A DNA stretch of 21,144 nucleotides from Acidobacteriota bacterium (lineage in GTDB: Bacteria > Acidobacteriota > Terriglobia > Terriglobales > Acidobacteriaceae), in contig JAJZAL010000069.1 of the NCBI GenBank assembly GCA_021799405.1, forward strand, positions 1 to 21,144, given 5' to 3'. The position numbers were made by a program, and so were the translations under genes. The notes beneath the pieces are model-generated. The model was not told the DNA's origin, searched no databases, and saw only the letters and a list, made by a program, of their open reading frames with translations. Positions within the stretch are counted from its first letter, which is position 1, and each line of letters starts with the position of its first letter. Below, piece after piece: positions 7,816 through 14,045 of the stretch.

Positions 7816-7852
7816 ACCCCAAAAATCGAGCATCGTCAGCGTTTTGAATCCA

Positions 7853-9238
7853 TCAATCCCCGCCCGCAATCGTCATCCCGTCGATGCGCAGCGTCGGCGC
7901 GGCCGTCGAACTCCGAAAGACCAGGTCGCTCCCGATGGCCGTGATATTGCGCAGCATCTCTTTGAGGTTGCCCGCGATGGTGACTTCCTGCACGGGGTAC
8001 GCGAGCTGCCCGTTTTCGATCCAGAGGCCGGCCGCGCCGCGGGAATAATCCCCGGTCACGAGGTTGACGCCTTGGCCCATCAGGCGCGTGACGTAAAGCC
8101 CCGTGCCTGTGGAGCTGAGGATGTCCTCCGGCGTCTGGCTGCCGGCCTCAATAAATAGGTTGTAGGAACGCGTGTAAGGGTTGCCGGCCAGCCCCCGTCC
8201 GGCATTGGCCGTGCTCGCCATCTTCAGCTTCCGCCCCGTGTATGTGTGCAGGACGTAGCTCTCCAGCACTCCCTTGTGAACCAGCGTGTTGCGGCGCGTC
8301 GCCAGCCCCTCGCCGTCAAACGGGCACGAACCGAAGCCGCCCGGCAGCGTGCCGTCGTCAATCAGCGTAAGCTGCGGCACGGCAACGCTTTCGCCCAGCT
8401 TGCCCGCCAGAAACGATGCCCCGCGCCACACTGCGTCGCCGCTCGCCGCGTCAAACAGCGCGCCAATAATGCCCCGCGCCATCTCCGGAGAAAACACAAT
8501 CGGCGCCTGCTGCGTCGGAACACGCTTGGCGTCCAGCATCCGCAGCGTGCGCCGTGCCGCTTCTTCGCCAACCGACTCCGGCGACTCCAGCCGCGTCAGC
8601 GAGCGCGCATTCGAATACCAGTAATCGCGCTGCATCTCTCCATTCGCACCCTGTGCGATGGGGCTCGCGACCAGGGAGCAGTAGGACGAGCGATACGCGC
8701 CGGCGAATCCGCGCGAGTTCGCGAAGGCGATGCTGCCCGTGGCGGCGTCAAAGCTCGCTCCATCGCTGTTGATCAGCCGGCTGTCGCCCCTGAGCGATGC
8801 CTCTTCGGCGCGGCGCGCAAGCCCAATCCGCTCCGCCGCGGGCAGCGAATACACATCGTCGAAGTACAGTTGCAGATCTTCCGTTCGCTGCCCAAACGAA
8901 CCCGCTTCCGGTAGCCCGGTAAACGGATCTTCCGACGTAACGGCAGCCAGCGCCATCGCTCCGCGCACCAGATGTTCGAGCCCGTCGGCGGTGAAGTCGC
9001 TCGAAGAGCTGCTGGCGACGCGGTACCCGTTTTCCCCGGCCAGCAGAACCCGCAGTCCGATCCCGCGCGATCCAGACTCCTTCAGCGTCTCCACTTCGCC
9101 CATCCGGACGGTCGTTGAAAACTCATCGCCTTCCCGGATCGTGACTTCAGCGTCGTCTGCGCCCGCGCGCAGCGCGCGCTGCACCATATCCGTAGCTAGC
9201 GTGAGGAGATCAGATTGGGGAATGGCAGAAATGCTCAT
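7853..9238 (-). CDS. tldE: TldE/PmbA, partner subunit of the TldD/E protease
   Basis: This 461-residue protein belongs to the TldD/PmbA (peptidase U62) family. TldE pairs with TldD; together they degrade small unfolded peptides, remove the leader of microcin B17 and act on the CcdA antitoxin in E. coli. Family features are the N-terminal segment ADDAEVTIREGDE with the following TVRMGEVETLKESG, the central VFSPEMARGIIGALF, and the C-terminal GVNLVTGDYSRGAAGLWIENG. The zinc-binding HExxxH motif of TldD is absent, as expected for the non-catalytic subunit. The ATG at 9238 overlaps the tldD stop by four bases (ATGA), so the two are translated in coupled fashion and in equal amounts. It acts in the cytoplasm. 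A divergent gene for a small His-rich peptide lies upstream of the pair. Confidence 0.95.
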   Translation of the reverse strand: MSISAIPQSDLLTLATDMVQRALRAGADDAEVTIREGDEFSTTVRMGEVETLKESGSRGIGLRVLLAGENGYRVASSSSSDFTADGLEHLVRGAMALAAVTSEDPFTGLPEAGSFGQRTEDLQLYFDDVYSLPAAERIGLARRAEEASLRGDSRLINSDGASFDAATGSIAFANSRGFAGAYRSSYCSLVASPIAQGANGEMQRDYWYSNARSLTRLESPESVGEEAARRTLRMLDAKRVPTQQAPIVFSPEMARGIIGALFDAASGDAVWRGASFLAGKLGESVAVPQLTLIDDGTLPGGFGSCPFDGEGLATRRNTLVHKGVLESYVLHTYTGRKLKMASTANAGRGLAGNPYTRSYNLFIEAGSQTPEDILSSTGTGLYVTRLMGQGVNLVTGDYSRGAAGLWIENGQLAYPVQEVTIAGNLKEMLRNITAIGSDLVFRSSTAAPTLRIDGMTIAGGD

Positions 9239-10662
9239 CGTCCGGTGCCCCCCACCGTCATTTTGTCCAGCTTGACCGTCGGCATGCCAACCCCGACCGG
9301 AACGCTTTGTCCGTCTTTGCCGCAGGTGCCGATGCCCTCGTCCAGTGCGAGGTCGTTGCCCACCATCGAAACGTACTTGAGCGCCTCGGGGCCGTTGCCG
9401 ATCAGCGTCGCGTCGCGCACCGGCGCCGTCACCTTGCCGTCTTCGATCAGGTACGCTTCGCTCGCACTGAAGACGAATTTACCGGTCGTGATATCCACCT
9501 GCCCTCCGCCAAAATTCACCGCGTAGAGGCCCCGTTTCACGCTGCGCAGAATATCTTCCGGCGCGTCCTCGCCCGAGAGCATGTAGGTGTTCGTCATGCG
9601 CGGCATCGGAATCTGCTGGTAGCTCTCGCGCCGCCCGTTGCCGGTGTGCGGCATCTTCATCAGCCGCGCCGACAGCTTGTCGCTCAGGTAGCCCTTGAGA
9701 ATGCCGTTTTCGATCAGCACCGTCTCCTGCGTCGCCGAACCTTCGTCGTCCACATTCAGCGAGCCGCGCCGGTTGGCCAGCGTGCCATTGTCCACCACCG
9801 TCACCTTTGAGCTGGCCACCTGCCGCCCGATCAGCCCCGCGAAAGCAGAGGTCTTTTTCCGGTTGAAATCCGCTTCCAGCCCGTGCCCCACGGCCTCGTG
9901 CAGCAGCACACCCGGCCAGCCCGGGCCCAGAACCACCTGCATCTCCCCGGCAGGCGCGGGAATCGCCCCAAGCTGCAGCAGGGCCTGCCGCGTCGCTTCC
10001 GCGGCAAAGTGCTCCGGCGTCTTTTCCGTCAGAAAGTACTCCAGCTCGATGCGGCCGCCGCCGCCTGAGGTGCCGCGCGCCGTGCGCTCCCCATCCTGTG
10101 CCAGCACAAACAGGCTCATGCGCGCCAGCGGCTGCGTGTCGCTGGCAAACGTGCCGTCTGAGGCCGCGATCAGGATGCGGCGCAGCTCCTCCGCATAGCC
10201 GGCCCTCACCTGCGTGATCCGCGAGTCGGCCGCCCGTGCAGCGCGGTCGGCGCGCCGCAGCAGGTCCAGCCGCGCGGTGATGTCGATGTCGGCATCCGCC
10301 GCCGGAACCGGATAAAGGCTCGGCGCATGCGTCTCCGTGAACCCCTGCACGGGCTGCCTGGCCGGACCGCTCGCGATCAGCGCGGCGGTGCGTGCCGCCT
10401 TCAGCAGCCGCTCGGCAGAAAGATCGTCCGTATACGCATACCCGGTGCGCTCGCCGCTCAGCACGCGAATGCCGCAGCCCGCGCTCACCCCATGCGAGGC
10501 AGATTTCACGATCGATTCATCAATACCCAGCGACGAGGCTGTAACTGATTCAAAATAAAGATCGGCATAATCTCCGCCGGCGGACAGGGCTTCCCCCAGG
10601 CAGCGTTCCAGCAATCGGTCGGTGATGCCAAACTTCTCAAAAAAATACTGTTTATGGTCCAT
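9235..10662 (-). CDS. tldD: TldD, catalytic subunit of the TldD/E metalloprotease
   Basis: TldD is the zinc-bearing half of the TldD/E heterodimer, which takes in short unfolded peptides. The metal motif HExxxH is at residues 255-260 (HEAVGH, followed by GLEADF). The third ligand expected from the E. coli structure, a cysteine, is C447 in GTCGKDGQ. Other family blocks are GIDESIVKSASHGVSAGCG near the N-terminus, VVDNGTLANRRGSLNVDDEG, and TGNGRRESYQQIPMPRMTNT. Its length of 475 residues is normal for the family. The ATG at 10662 is preceded by GGCGAGG five bases upstream. tldD is first in a two-gene operon with tldE. The 5' flank carries the tRNA-like relic, about 86 bases before the start. 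Confidence 0.96.
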   Translation of the reverse strand: MDHKQYFFEKFGITDRLLERCLGEALSAGGDYADLYFESVTASSLGIDESIVKSASHGVSAGCGIRVLSGERTGYAYTDDLSAERLLKAARTAALIASGPARQPVQGFTETHAPSLYPVPAADADIDITARLDLLRRADRAARAADSRITQVRAGYAEELRRILIAASDGTFASDTQPLARMSLFVLAQDGERTARGTSGGGGRIELEYFLTEKTPEHFAAEATRQALLQLGAIPAPAGEMQVVLGPGWPGVLLHEAVGHGLEADFNRKKTSAFAGLIGRQVASSKVTVVDNGTLANRRGSLNVDDEGSATQETVLIENGILKGYLSDKLSARLMKMPHTGNGRRESYQQIPMPRMTNTYMLSGEDAPEDILRSVKRGLYAVNFGGGQVDITTGKFVFSASEAYLIEDGKVTAPVRDATLIGNGPEALKYVSMVGNDLALDEGIGTCGKDGQSVPVGVGMPTVKLDKMTVGGTGR

Positions 10663-10730
10663 ATGTGCCTCGCCGGCGCTGCCCGGGCGGCCTGGATTTC
10701 ACTCTGCCGCGTCTCCCGGAATTGCTCCTG

Positions 10731-10874
10731 TTTCATTAGAGTAACTTGCGCGCCCCTCGGTTTCGAACCCCGCAGGGCACTTACCAATTCACCACAGGCG
10801 CGTCCAAGTGATCACCGGGGCCGGTTGTGCAGCTCGATCGCAAATTCGAAGAACCGTGCCCATTTTCATTAGAG
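10731..10874. repeat. 11-bp direct repeats flanking the tRNA-like element
   Basis: TTTCATTAGAG occurs at 10731-10741 and again at 10864-10874, enclosing 122 bases that contain the tRNA-like structure. An exact 11-base match at this range is unlikely by chance, and it could be a target-site duplication or the trace of a small segmental duplication. Confidence 0.6.
10749..10802 (-). pseudogene. tRNA-like relic lacking the anticodon arm
   Basis: On the minus strand CGCGCCT (10796-10802) pairs over all seven positions with GGGCGCG (10749-10755), counting one T-G pair, as an acceptor stem does. Inside it, GGTG-AATTGGTAAG-TGCC (10776-10793) has the length and the GG of a D arm. A T-loop-like TTCGAAA (10761-10767) sits in a stem with only three of five pairs. 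No anticodon arm is present. The element is 54 bases, and adding the usual 17-base anticodon arm brings it close to tRNA length. It cannot decode. It may be a deletion derivative of a tRNA gene or a tRNA-mimicking RNA or leader element of tldD. Confidence 0.5.
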
Positions 10875-10886
10875 ACGATAGAGACG

Positions 10887-11027
10887 ATGAAAAAAGCATT
10901 CTTCCTTTCTTTGGTGATGCTGATGTCGACCGGCGCATTTGCGGCGAGCATGCATCACAAGACCAAGACGCATCACCACACCAAACACCATTGGAGGAAG
11001 CACCACAAGAAGCATCCGAAGATGTAG
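10887..11027 (+). CDS. Small exported His/Lys-rich peptide
   Basis: This 46-residue protein starts with a signal peptide (MKKAFFLSLVMLMSTGAFA) with a likely cut after AFA. The remaining 27 residues carry ten His and seven Lys, in clusters such as THHHTKHHWRKHHKKHPK. Such composition suggests binding of zinc, nickel or copper, or of anionic surfaces, in the periplasm; acid buffering is another option. An in-frame start at 10827 would hide the signal peptide, so I chose the ATG at 10887. The ribosome site is weak (AGAGAC). The gene is divergent from tldD, whose start is 224 bases away with the tRNA-like relic between. It could be a substrate of TldD/E before export, but nothing in the sequence proves this. 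No homologue is recognised with certainty. Confidence 0.72.
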   Translation: MKKAFFLSLVMLMSTGAFAASMHHKTKTHHHTKHHWRKHHKKHPKM

Positions 11028-11043
11028 TGGGCTACGCTGCTCA

Positions 11044-11070
11044 GGGGTGCGCACCCTGCACGAGCGCACC
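11044..11070 (+). terminator. Candidate hairpin terminator after the His-rich gene
   Basis: GGGTGCGC (11044-11051) pairs perfectly with GCGCACCC (11063-11070) around an 11-base loop, 16 bases after the stop. No T-run follows, so termination would be Rho-independent only in a loose sense. Confidence 0.4.
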
Positions 11071-11157
11071 CTTCGGCAGACCGCTTTCCCGCTATTTTCC
11101 CCTCTCTGTGCCGCGCGCGCTTGCGCGAAGTACCGTGGTTTGGGTACCTTGCAGGGC

Positions 11158-11703
11158 ATGGCTACTCCCGGTTCTGATCCGCTCTTTGCTGTTCGCTATC
11201 CCATTGGCCGCTTTGACGTTTCTGTGGTTGCCGTATTGAACCGCAAGGCGGCTATCGCCATCCTTGCTGCTCTGCCCGAGAACATGCGTTCCGCCGTCAG
11301 CGGACTCGATGACTCCCAGCTAGACACACCCTACCGTGAAGGCGGCTGGACATTGCGCCAGGTCGTGCATCACGTGGCAGACAGCCACTCGCAGGCCTAC
11401 AGTCGGCTGCGGCTCGCCCTCACCGAAGACTGGCCCACCATCAAACCTTATGACCAGGCGGCCTGGGCCGAACTGCACGACGCCAAAACCGCTCCGGTAA
11501 GCCTATCCCTTGATCTGCTGCAGGCGCTCCACGCCCGCTGGGTCATGCTGCTCCAGAGCATCACGCCCGACCAATGGGAATGCGGCTACTTGCACCCCGA
11601 GAGCGGCAAGCACACCGTGGCGCAGATGGTCGCGCTCTACGACTGGCACTCGCGCCACCATCTCGCGCAGATCGAGTCGCTGCGCGAACGCAAGGGCTGG
11701 TAA
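11158..11703 (+). CDS. yfiT: YfiT-like DinB-family metal-dependent transferase/hydrolase
   Basis: The 181-residue protein matches the YfiT/BstA group of the DinB_2 superfamily, a four-helix bundle that binds one divalent metal through three histidines. The opening RYPIGRF is typical. So are YREGGWTLRQVVHHVADSH (residues 59-77), LTEDWPTIKPYDQAAWAEL and the final WHSRHHLAQI. The likely ligands are H71, H164 and H168. In Bacillus the family transfers bacillithiol; in other phyla it is usually annotated as a putative hydrolase, and the thiol used here is not known. The ATG at 11158 is chosen because the product then starts just before the conserved block; a GCAGGG motif stands only two bases before it. 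A perfect ten-pair hairpin follows the stop. Confidence 0.9.
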   Translation: MATPGSDPLFAVRYPIGRFDVSVVAVLNRKAAIAILAALPENMRSAVSGLDDSQLDTPYREGGWTLRQVVHHVADSHSQAYSRLRLALTEDWPTIKPYDQAAWAELHDAKTAPVSLSLDLLQALHARWVMLLQSITPDQWECGYLHPESGKHTVAQMVALYDWHSRHHLAQIESLRERKGW

Positions 11704-11708
11704 AAAAC

Positions 11709-11732
11709 GGGCGCGTCCACGCGGACGCGCCC
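11709..11732. terminator. Perfect 10-bp GC hairpin right after the yfiT-like stop
   Basis: GGGCGCGTCC (11709-11718) pairs with GGACGCGCCC (11723-11732) around ACGC. On the plus strand no T-run follows. On the minus strand it is followed by GTTTTTTA, so by classical rules it would terminate leftward transcription. Confidence 0.65.
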
Positions 11733-11818
11733 TCCACGCATACCCTCAACAAGCCGTCAGTACTGAGCGCACGGCAGAGGCGCCTCCCGTGCCGCAAGCC
11801 CGCAGCTCAACACCGGAA

Positions 11819-11839
11819 GCAAGACCCTGACCGTCTTGC
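11819..11839 (+). promoter_or_regulatory. Leader hairpin before the gene at 11864
   Basis: GCAAGAC (11819-11825) pairs with GTCTTGC (11833-11839) around CCTGACC, 24 bases before the ATG. A ten-base palindrome GAGGCGCCTC lies further upstream at 11776-11785. Either may be a leader structure or a binding site. Confidence 0.35.
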
Positions 11840-11863
11840 CAGAAACATCACCACTCGCCTCTC

Positions 11864-12292
11864 ATGGATCGCCCGTACAAAACGATCACCCTCGAATCCC
11901 TTTCGGGCTTCTCTATCGTGCTGGAGCACCACCATGAGCACCACATGGGCGCCGAGACGGTGGAACTCGTTCCGTCTGCACCGCTCCACGGCGTGCATCG
12001 ATTCCGCACCACCAACGGCTGGGCATTCTACGACGCTTCCACAGACCGCGTATTCCTTTACGACGCCTGTCTGATTCTGGAAGTCGATCCGCACACGCTT
12101 CTCTGCCGCCATTGCCGCCCGCCCGAGCCCTGGTACATCAGTGAATTCTCCCGCAACGGCGACAACTTCCGTCTCAGTCTCTACGATGGGAGCGGCGGGC
12201 GCGACGAGCAGCAGATACCCTACCACCAGATTTCATGGCTTGAAGGTCTAGGCGCCGCAAGCAGCGGCCGGTTCCCCAGCGCCTATCCGTGA
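11864..12292 (+). CDS. Hypothetical 142-residue protein
   Basis: I do not recognise this protein. It has no signal peptide or membrane segment, so it is probably cytoplasmic. A His-rich patch, LEHHHEHHMGAETVEL, lies near residues 21-36. Then come short strands typical of a beta-rich fold (RFRTTNGWAFYD, DRVFLYDACLILEVD) and a cysteine pair in LLCRHCRPPEPWYISEF. The C-terminal half reads as alternating strand and turn (FRLSLYDGSGG). The codon usage matches the neighbouring genes, which supports a real gene, but no ribosome site is visible before the ATG at 11864. A hairpin sits in the leader. It follows the yfiT-like gene on the same strand after a gap of 160 bases that contains two inverted repeats. 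Confidence 0.65.
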   Translation: MDRPYKTITLESLSGFSIVLEHHHEHHMGAETVELVPSAPLHGVHRFRTTNGWAFYDASTDRVFLYDACLILEVDPHTLLCRHCRPPEPWYISEFSRNGDNFRLSLYDGSGGRDEQQIPYHQISWLEGLGAASSGRFPSAYP

Positions 12293-12650
12293 TCAATTGA
12301 GCAACCACAGGGTTCTGCCGCGAACCAGGCGCGGCGACAGGGCGCCACTCCGGCGGCAAGGACCCATTTGTAACCAGCAATAGAACAAATCCACAGCGGG
12401 CGGCAGATCCCTCCAGACATCGTCCCTGCCGCTTTGATCCTGAAGCGCCGGAGTGCGCAACTGCCTATGTATGCAGTGGTAATTTGCCGCGCAGGAGCGG
12501 TATCAGGTTCAAAAACCGTCCCGGAAAGAAAGCCGCCCGCGCACTTGCATCTTGCTGGGCAACAGGCGCATATTGCAGTTCTACCCGCTGCGCTCCCCAG
12601 AAGACAGCGACATCCTCCCCCCGCAATGCACCTTCCCGCTGGAGGATCCC
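12293..12650. other. Gap of 358 bp without a convincing gene
   Basis: Frames in this stretch are short or lack a ribosome site. The 33-codon upstream extension of the next gene (from 12552) is open, but the strong GGAGG before 12651 argues against its use. I see no tRNA, strong terminator or long repeat. Confidence 0.5.
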
Positions 12651-12956
12651 ATGCGCATGCTGATGTCCGTCAAATTCCCCATTGAACCCTTCAACACCGC
12701 CGTTCGCCAAGGAACCGTGAGCGCCACGATCAAGCGCATCCTCGATGAGTCCAAGCCTGAATCCGCATTCTTCACCTCGCACGAGGGTCATCGCGGCGGC
12801 ATTCTCGTGGTCGATGTGAGCGACCCGGCTGACATTCCCCGTCTTGCCGAGCCCTGGTTTCTCCTTTTCAACGCGGAAGTCGATTTCAAAATCGCCATGA
12901 CTCCGGAAGACCTCGGCCGCGCCAACCTCGCCGGCCTTGGCAAGAATTGGTCCTGA
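12651..12956 (+). CDS. Small dimeric alpha/beta-barrel-like protein of unknown role
   Basis: From the ATG at 12651, five bases after GGAGG, the product has 101 residues. It begins MRMLMSVKFPIEPFNTAVR and contains the blocks IKRILDESKPESAFF, GHRGGILVVDVSDPADIP, and WFLLFNAEVDFKIAMTPEDL. This pattern is common in small conserved proteins of soil bacteria that are expected to fold as a ferredoxin-like dimer. Some carry misleading enzyme names, and no catalytic residues are evident here. A start at 12657 is also possible. It stands alone on the plus strand, and a 63-base imperfect hairpin follows it. The assignment to a conserved family is from memory of the pattern and the function is unknown. 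Confidence 0.8.
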   Translation: MRMLMSVKFPIEPFNTAVRQGTVSATIKRILDESKPESAFFTSHEGHRGGILVVDVSDPADIPRLAEPWFLLFNAEVDFKIAMTPEDLGRANLAGLGKNWS

Positions 12957-12982
12957 CTCCTTCACGCGCTTCGCCCCTTGCC

Positions 12983-13045
12983 CTGCCCGAAACCGTGACC
13001 GGAGGTTGTTCCACAGCAGTGATCCGGCAACGGTCGTTCGGGCAG
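12983..13045 (+). other. 63-base imperfect inverted repeat (structured intergenic element)
   Basis: CTGCCCGAA (12983-12991) pairs with TTCGGGCAG (13037-13045). After a small internal loop CCGT (12993-12996) pairs with ACGG (13030-13033), and after another CCGGA (12999-13003) pairs with TCCGG (13023-13027). This gives 18 pairs in one long stem with a 19-base loop. No T-run follows, so it is not a classical terminator. It lies 26 bases after one gene and 53 before the next. Confidence 0.6.
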
Positions 13046-13097
13046 CCCATGGAAATCTGGCCGTGTCGCTGAAACCAACACCCGGGAGGGTCCTGAG

Positions 13098-13910
13098 ATG
13101 CGTCTTTCATCCGTCTGCCGTTTTCTCTCCGCAGCCGCGCTTGCGGTCGCCTGCTGCGCACCGCTCGCTGCTCAACAAGCCATAACGCACTACAGCAGCA
13201 TCTGCGTCAAGGTCAATCCAGGACGCGAAGCAGACTTTGCCGGGCTTCTGCATGGCAACATCCGCAAGCTCCAGCAATCGCTCGCCGATTCCGGCCTCAT
13301 CACGGAGTGGCTCGCTCTGCGCGCCGAGATTCCCATGGGAAAACAAGCGCGCTGCGATTATCTCTTCGTCACCTTTTTCCCCGGCCTCCCCGCCGAACCG
13401 ATGAGCGATGAAGCCTTCACCGCCGAGCTGCACAAGGCTGGCCTCGACATGACGCCCGCGCAGTTCTGGCAGCCGATCCTGGAAGACAGCTACCTCGTCT
13501 CCAATACCGTCGCCGAAGAAGTCACCCGCATCGGCGGCATCAAGGTCGGAGACTACGTCGTCGACAACTCCATGAAAATGCCCGATGTGAGCGAGTGCAT
13601 CGCCACCGAGCAGAAGCTCTGGGAGCCCTTTGCCGAAGCCCGCATCAGCGCGGGCAAGCAAAGCGGATGGCGCATCTGGGTCACCACCTATCCCCGCGGA
13701 TCAATGGTCAAAGACAGCGCAGGCACCGTCGACATCTATCCAACCTGGGACTCCATCTTCAACACGGGATCCGAATGGATGGACACCTGGGACAAAGTTC
13801 ACCCCAATGTGAAGCCCGCCGATGCCATGGCCCAGTTCGACAAGCAATGCAGGATCACGAGGTCGATTGTCTACAAGGACGTCGACGACGTGCGGGCAGC
13901 CACGGAATAG
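13098..13910 (+). CDS. Exported protein of unknown function
   Basis: The 270-residue product begins with a clear signal peptide (MRLSSVCRFLSAAALAVACC, then APLAAQQ) and a likely cut after LAA, so it acts in the periplasm or outside. The mature part starts with a strand ending in ICVKVNPGREADFAGLL, which recalls ferredoxin-like alpha/beta-barrel proteins, and later reads VTTYPRGSMVKDSAG. The two halves may be related copies of such a fold, but I could not prove this by eye. Five of its cysteines are visible (three in the signal region). The ATG at 13098 has GGAGGG eight bases upstream. It is followed by a bidirectional terminator and faces typA/bipA. No specific function can be named. Confidence 0.82.
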   Translation: MRLSSVCRFLSAAALAVACCAPLAAQQAITHYSSICVKVNPGREADFAGLLHGNIRKLQQSLADSGLITEWLALRAEIPMGKQARCDYLFVTFFPGLPAEPMSDEAFTAELHKAGLDMTPAQFWQPILEDSYLVSNTVAEEVTRIGGIKVGDYVVDNSMKMPDVSECIATEQKLWEPFAEARISAGKQSGWRIWVTTYPRGSMVKDSAGTVDIYPTWDSIFNTGSEWMDTWDKVHPNVKPADAMAQFDKQCRITRSIVYKDVDDVRAATE

Positions 13911-13937
13911 CACCCCTCGCTCGACGGAAACGGGACA

Positions 13938-13971
13938 AAAGGCGCTGATCCCGTGCGGTGACAGCGCCTTT
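13938..13971. terminator. Bidirectional terminator between convergent genes
   Basis: AAAGGCGCTG (13938-13947) pairs perfectly with CAGCGCCTTT (13962-13971), a ten-pair stem with a 14-base loop. T-runs occur at both ends (CCTTTCT on plus, CCTTTTG on minus), so it can serve the exported-protein gene and bipA. An alternative shorter stem, CGGGA (13931-13935) with TCCCG (13949-13953), would compete with it. Confidence 0.8.
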
Positions 13972-14045
13972 CTGTATTCACTTTTCGCGCGTGCCGGAAA
14001 CCGTCGCGGCGCACACCTTGCAGGCGATGACCGCCCCGCGTCTCG

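Larger units (their letters stand above)
7401..7852. other. 452-bp intergenic region upstream of the NHL protein gene
   Basis: No convincing gene lies here. A 109-codon plus-strand frame at 7518-7847 has unremarkable composition and no ribosome site. The segment lies upstream of the NHL protein gene and downstream of tldE, so it should hold the promoter of the first and the terminator of the second. Visible structure includes a hairpin at 7534-7549, an inverted repeat TGCAC-TTGC-GTGCA at 7502-7515, and a weak hairpin near 7803-7815. Confidence 0.5.

Noticed and set aside
7518..7847. 109-codon plus-strand frame upstream of the NHL gene
   Set aside because: No ribosome site, no recognisable motif, and it spans likely regulatory hairpins.
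10506..10787. 93-codon minus-strand frame overlapping the tldD start
   Set aside because: It reads through the tRNA-like segment in another frame and overlaps the conserved tldD N-terminus; the plus strand there also yields a GFEPR string, a usual artefact of translating tRNA T arms.
10749..10802. A functional tRNA gene
   Set aside because: No anticodon arm, two mismatches in the T stem, and no CCA end.
9235..11703. A complete RiPP biosynthetic cluster around tldDE
   Set aside because: No cyclodehydratase, radical SAM, lanthipeptide synthase or dedicated transporter is present; only a possible substrate peptide is nearby.
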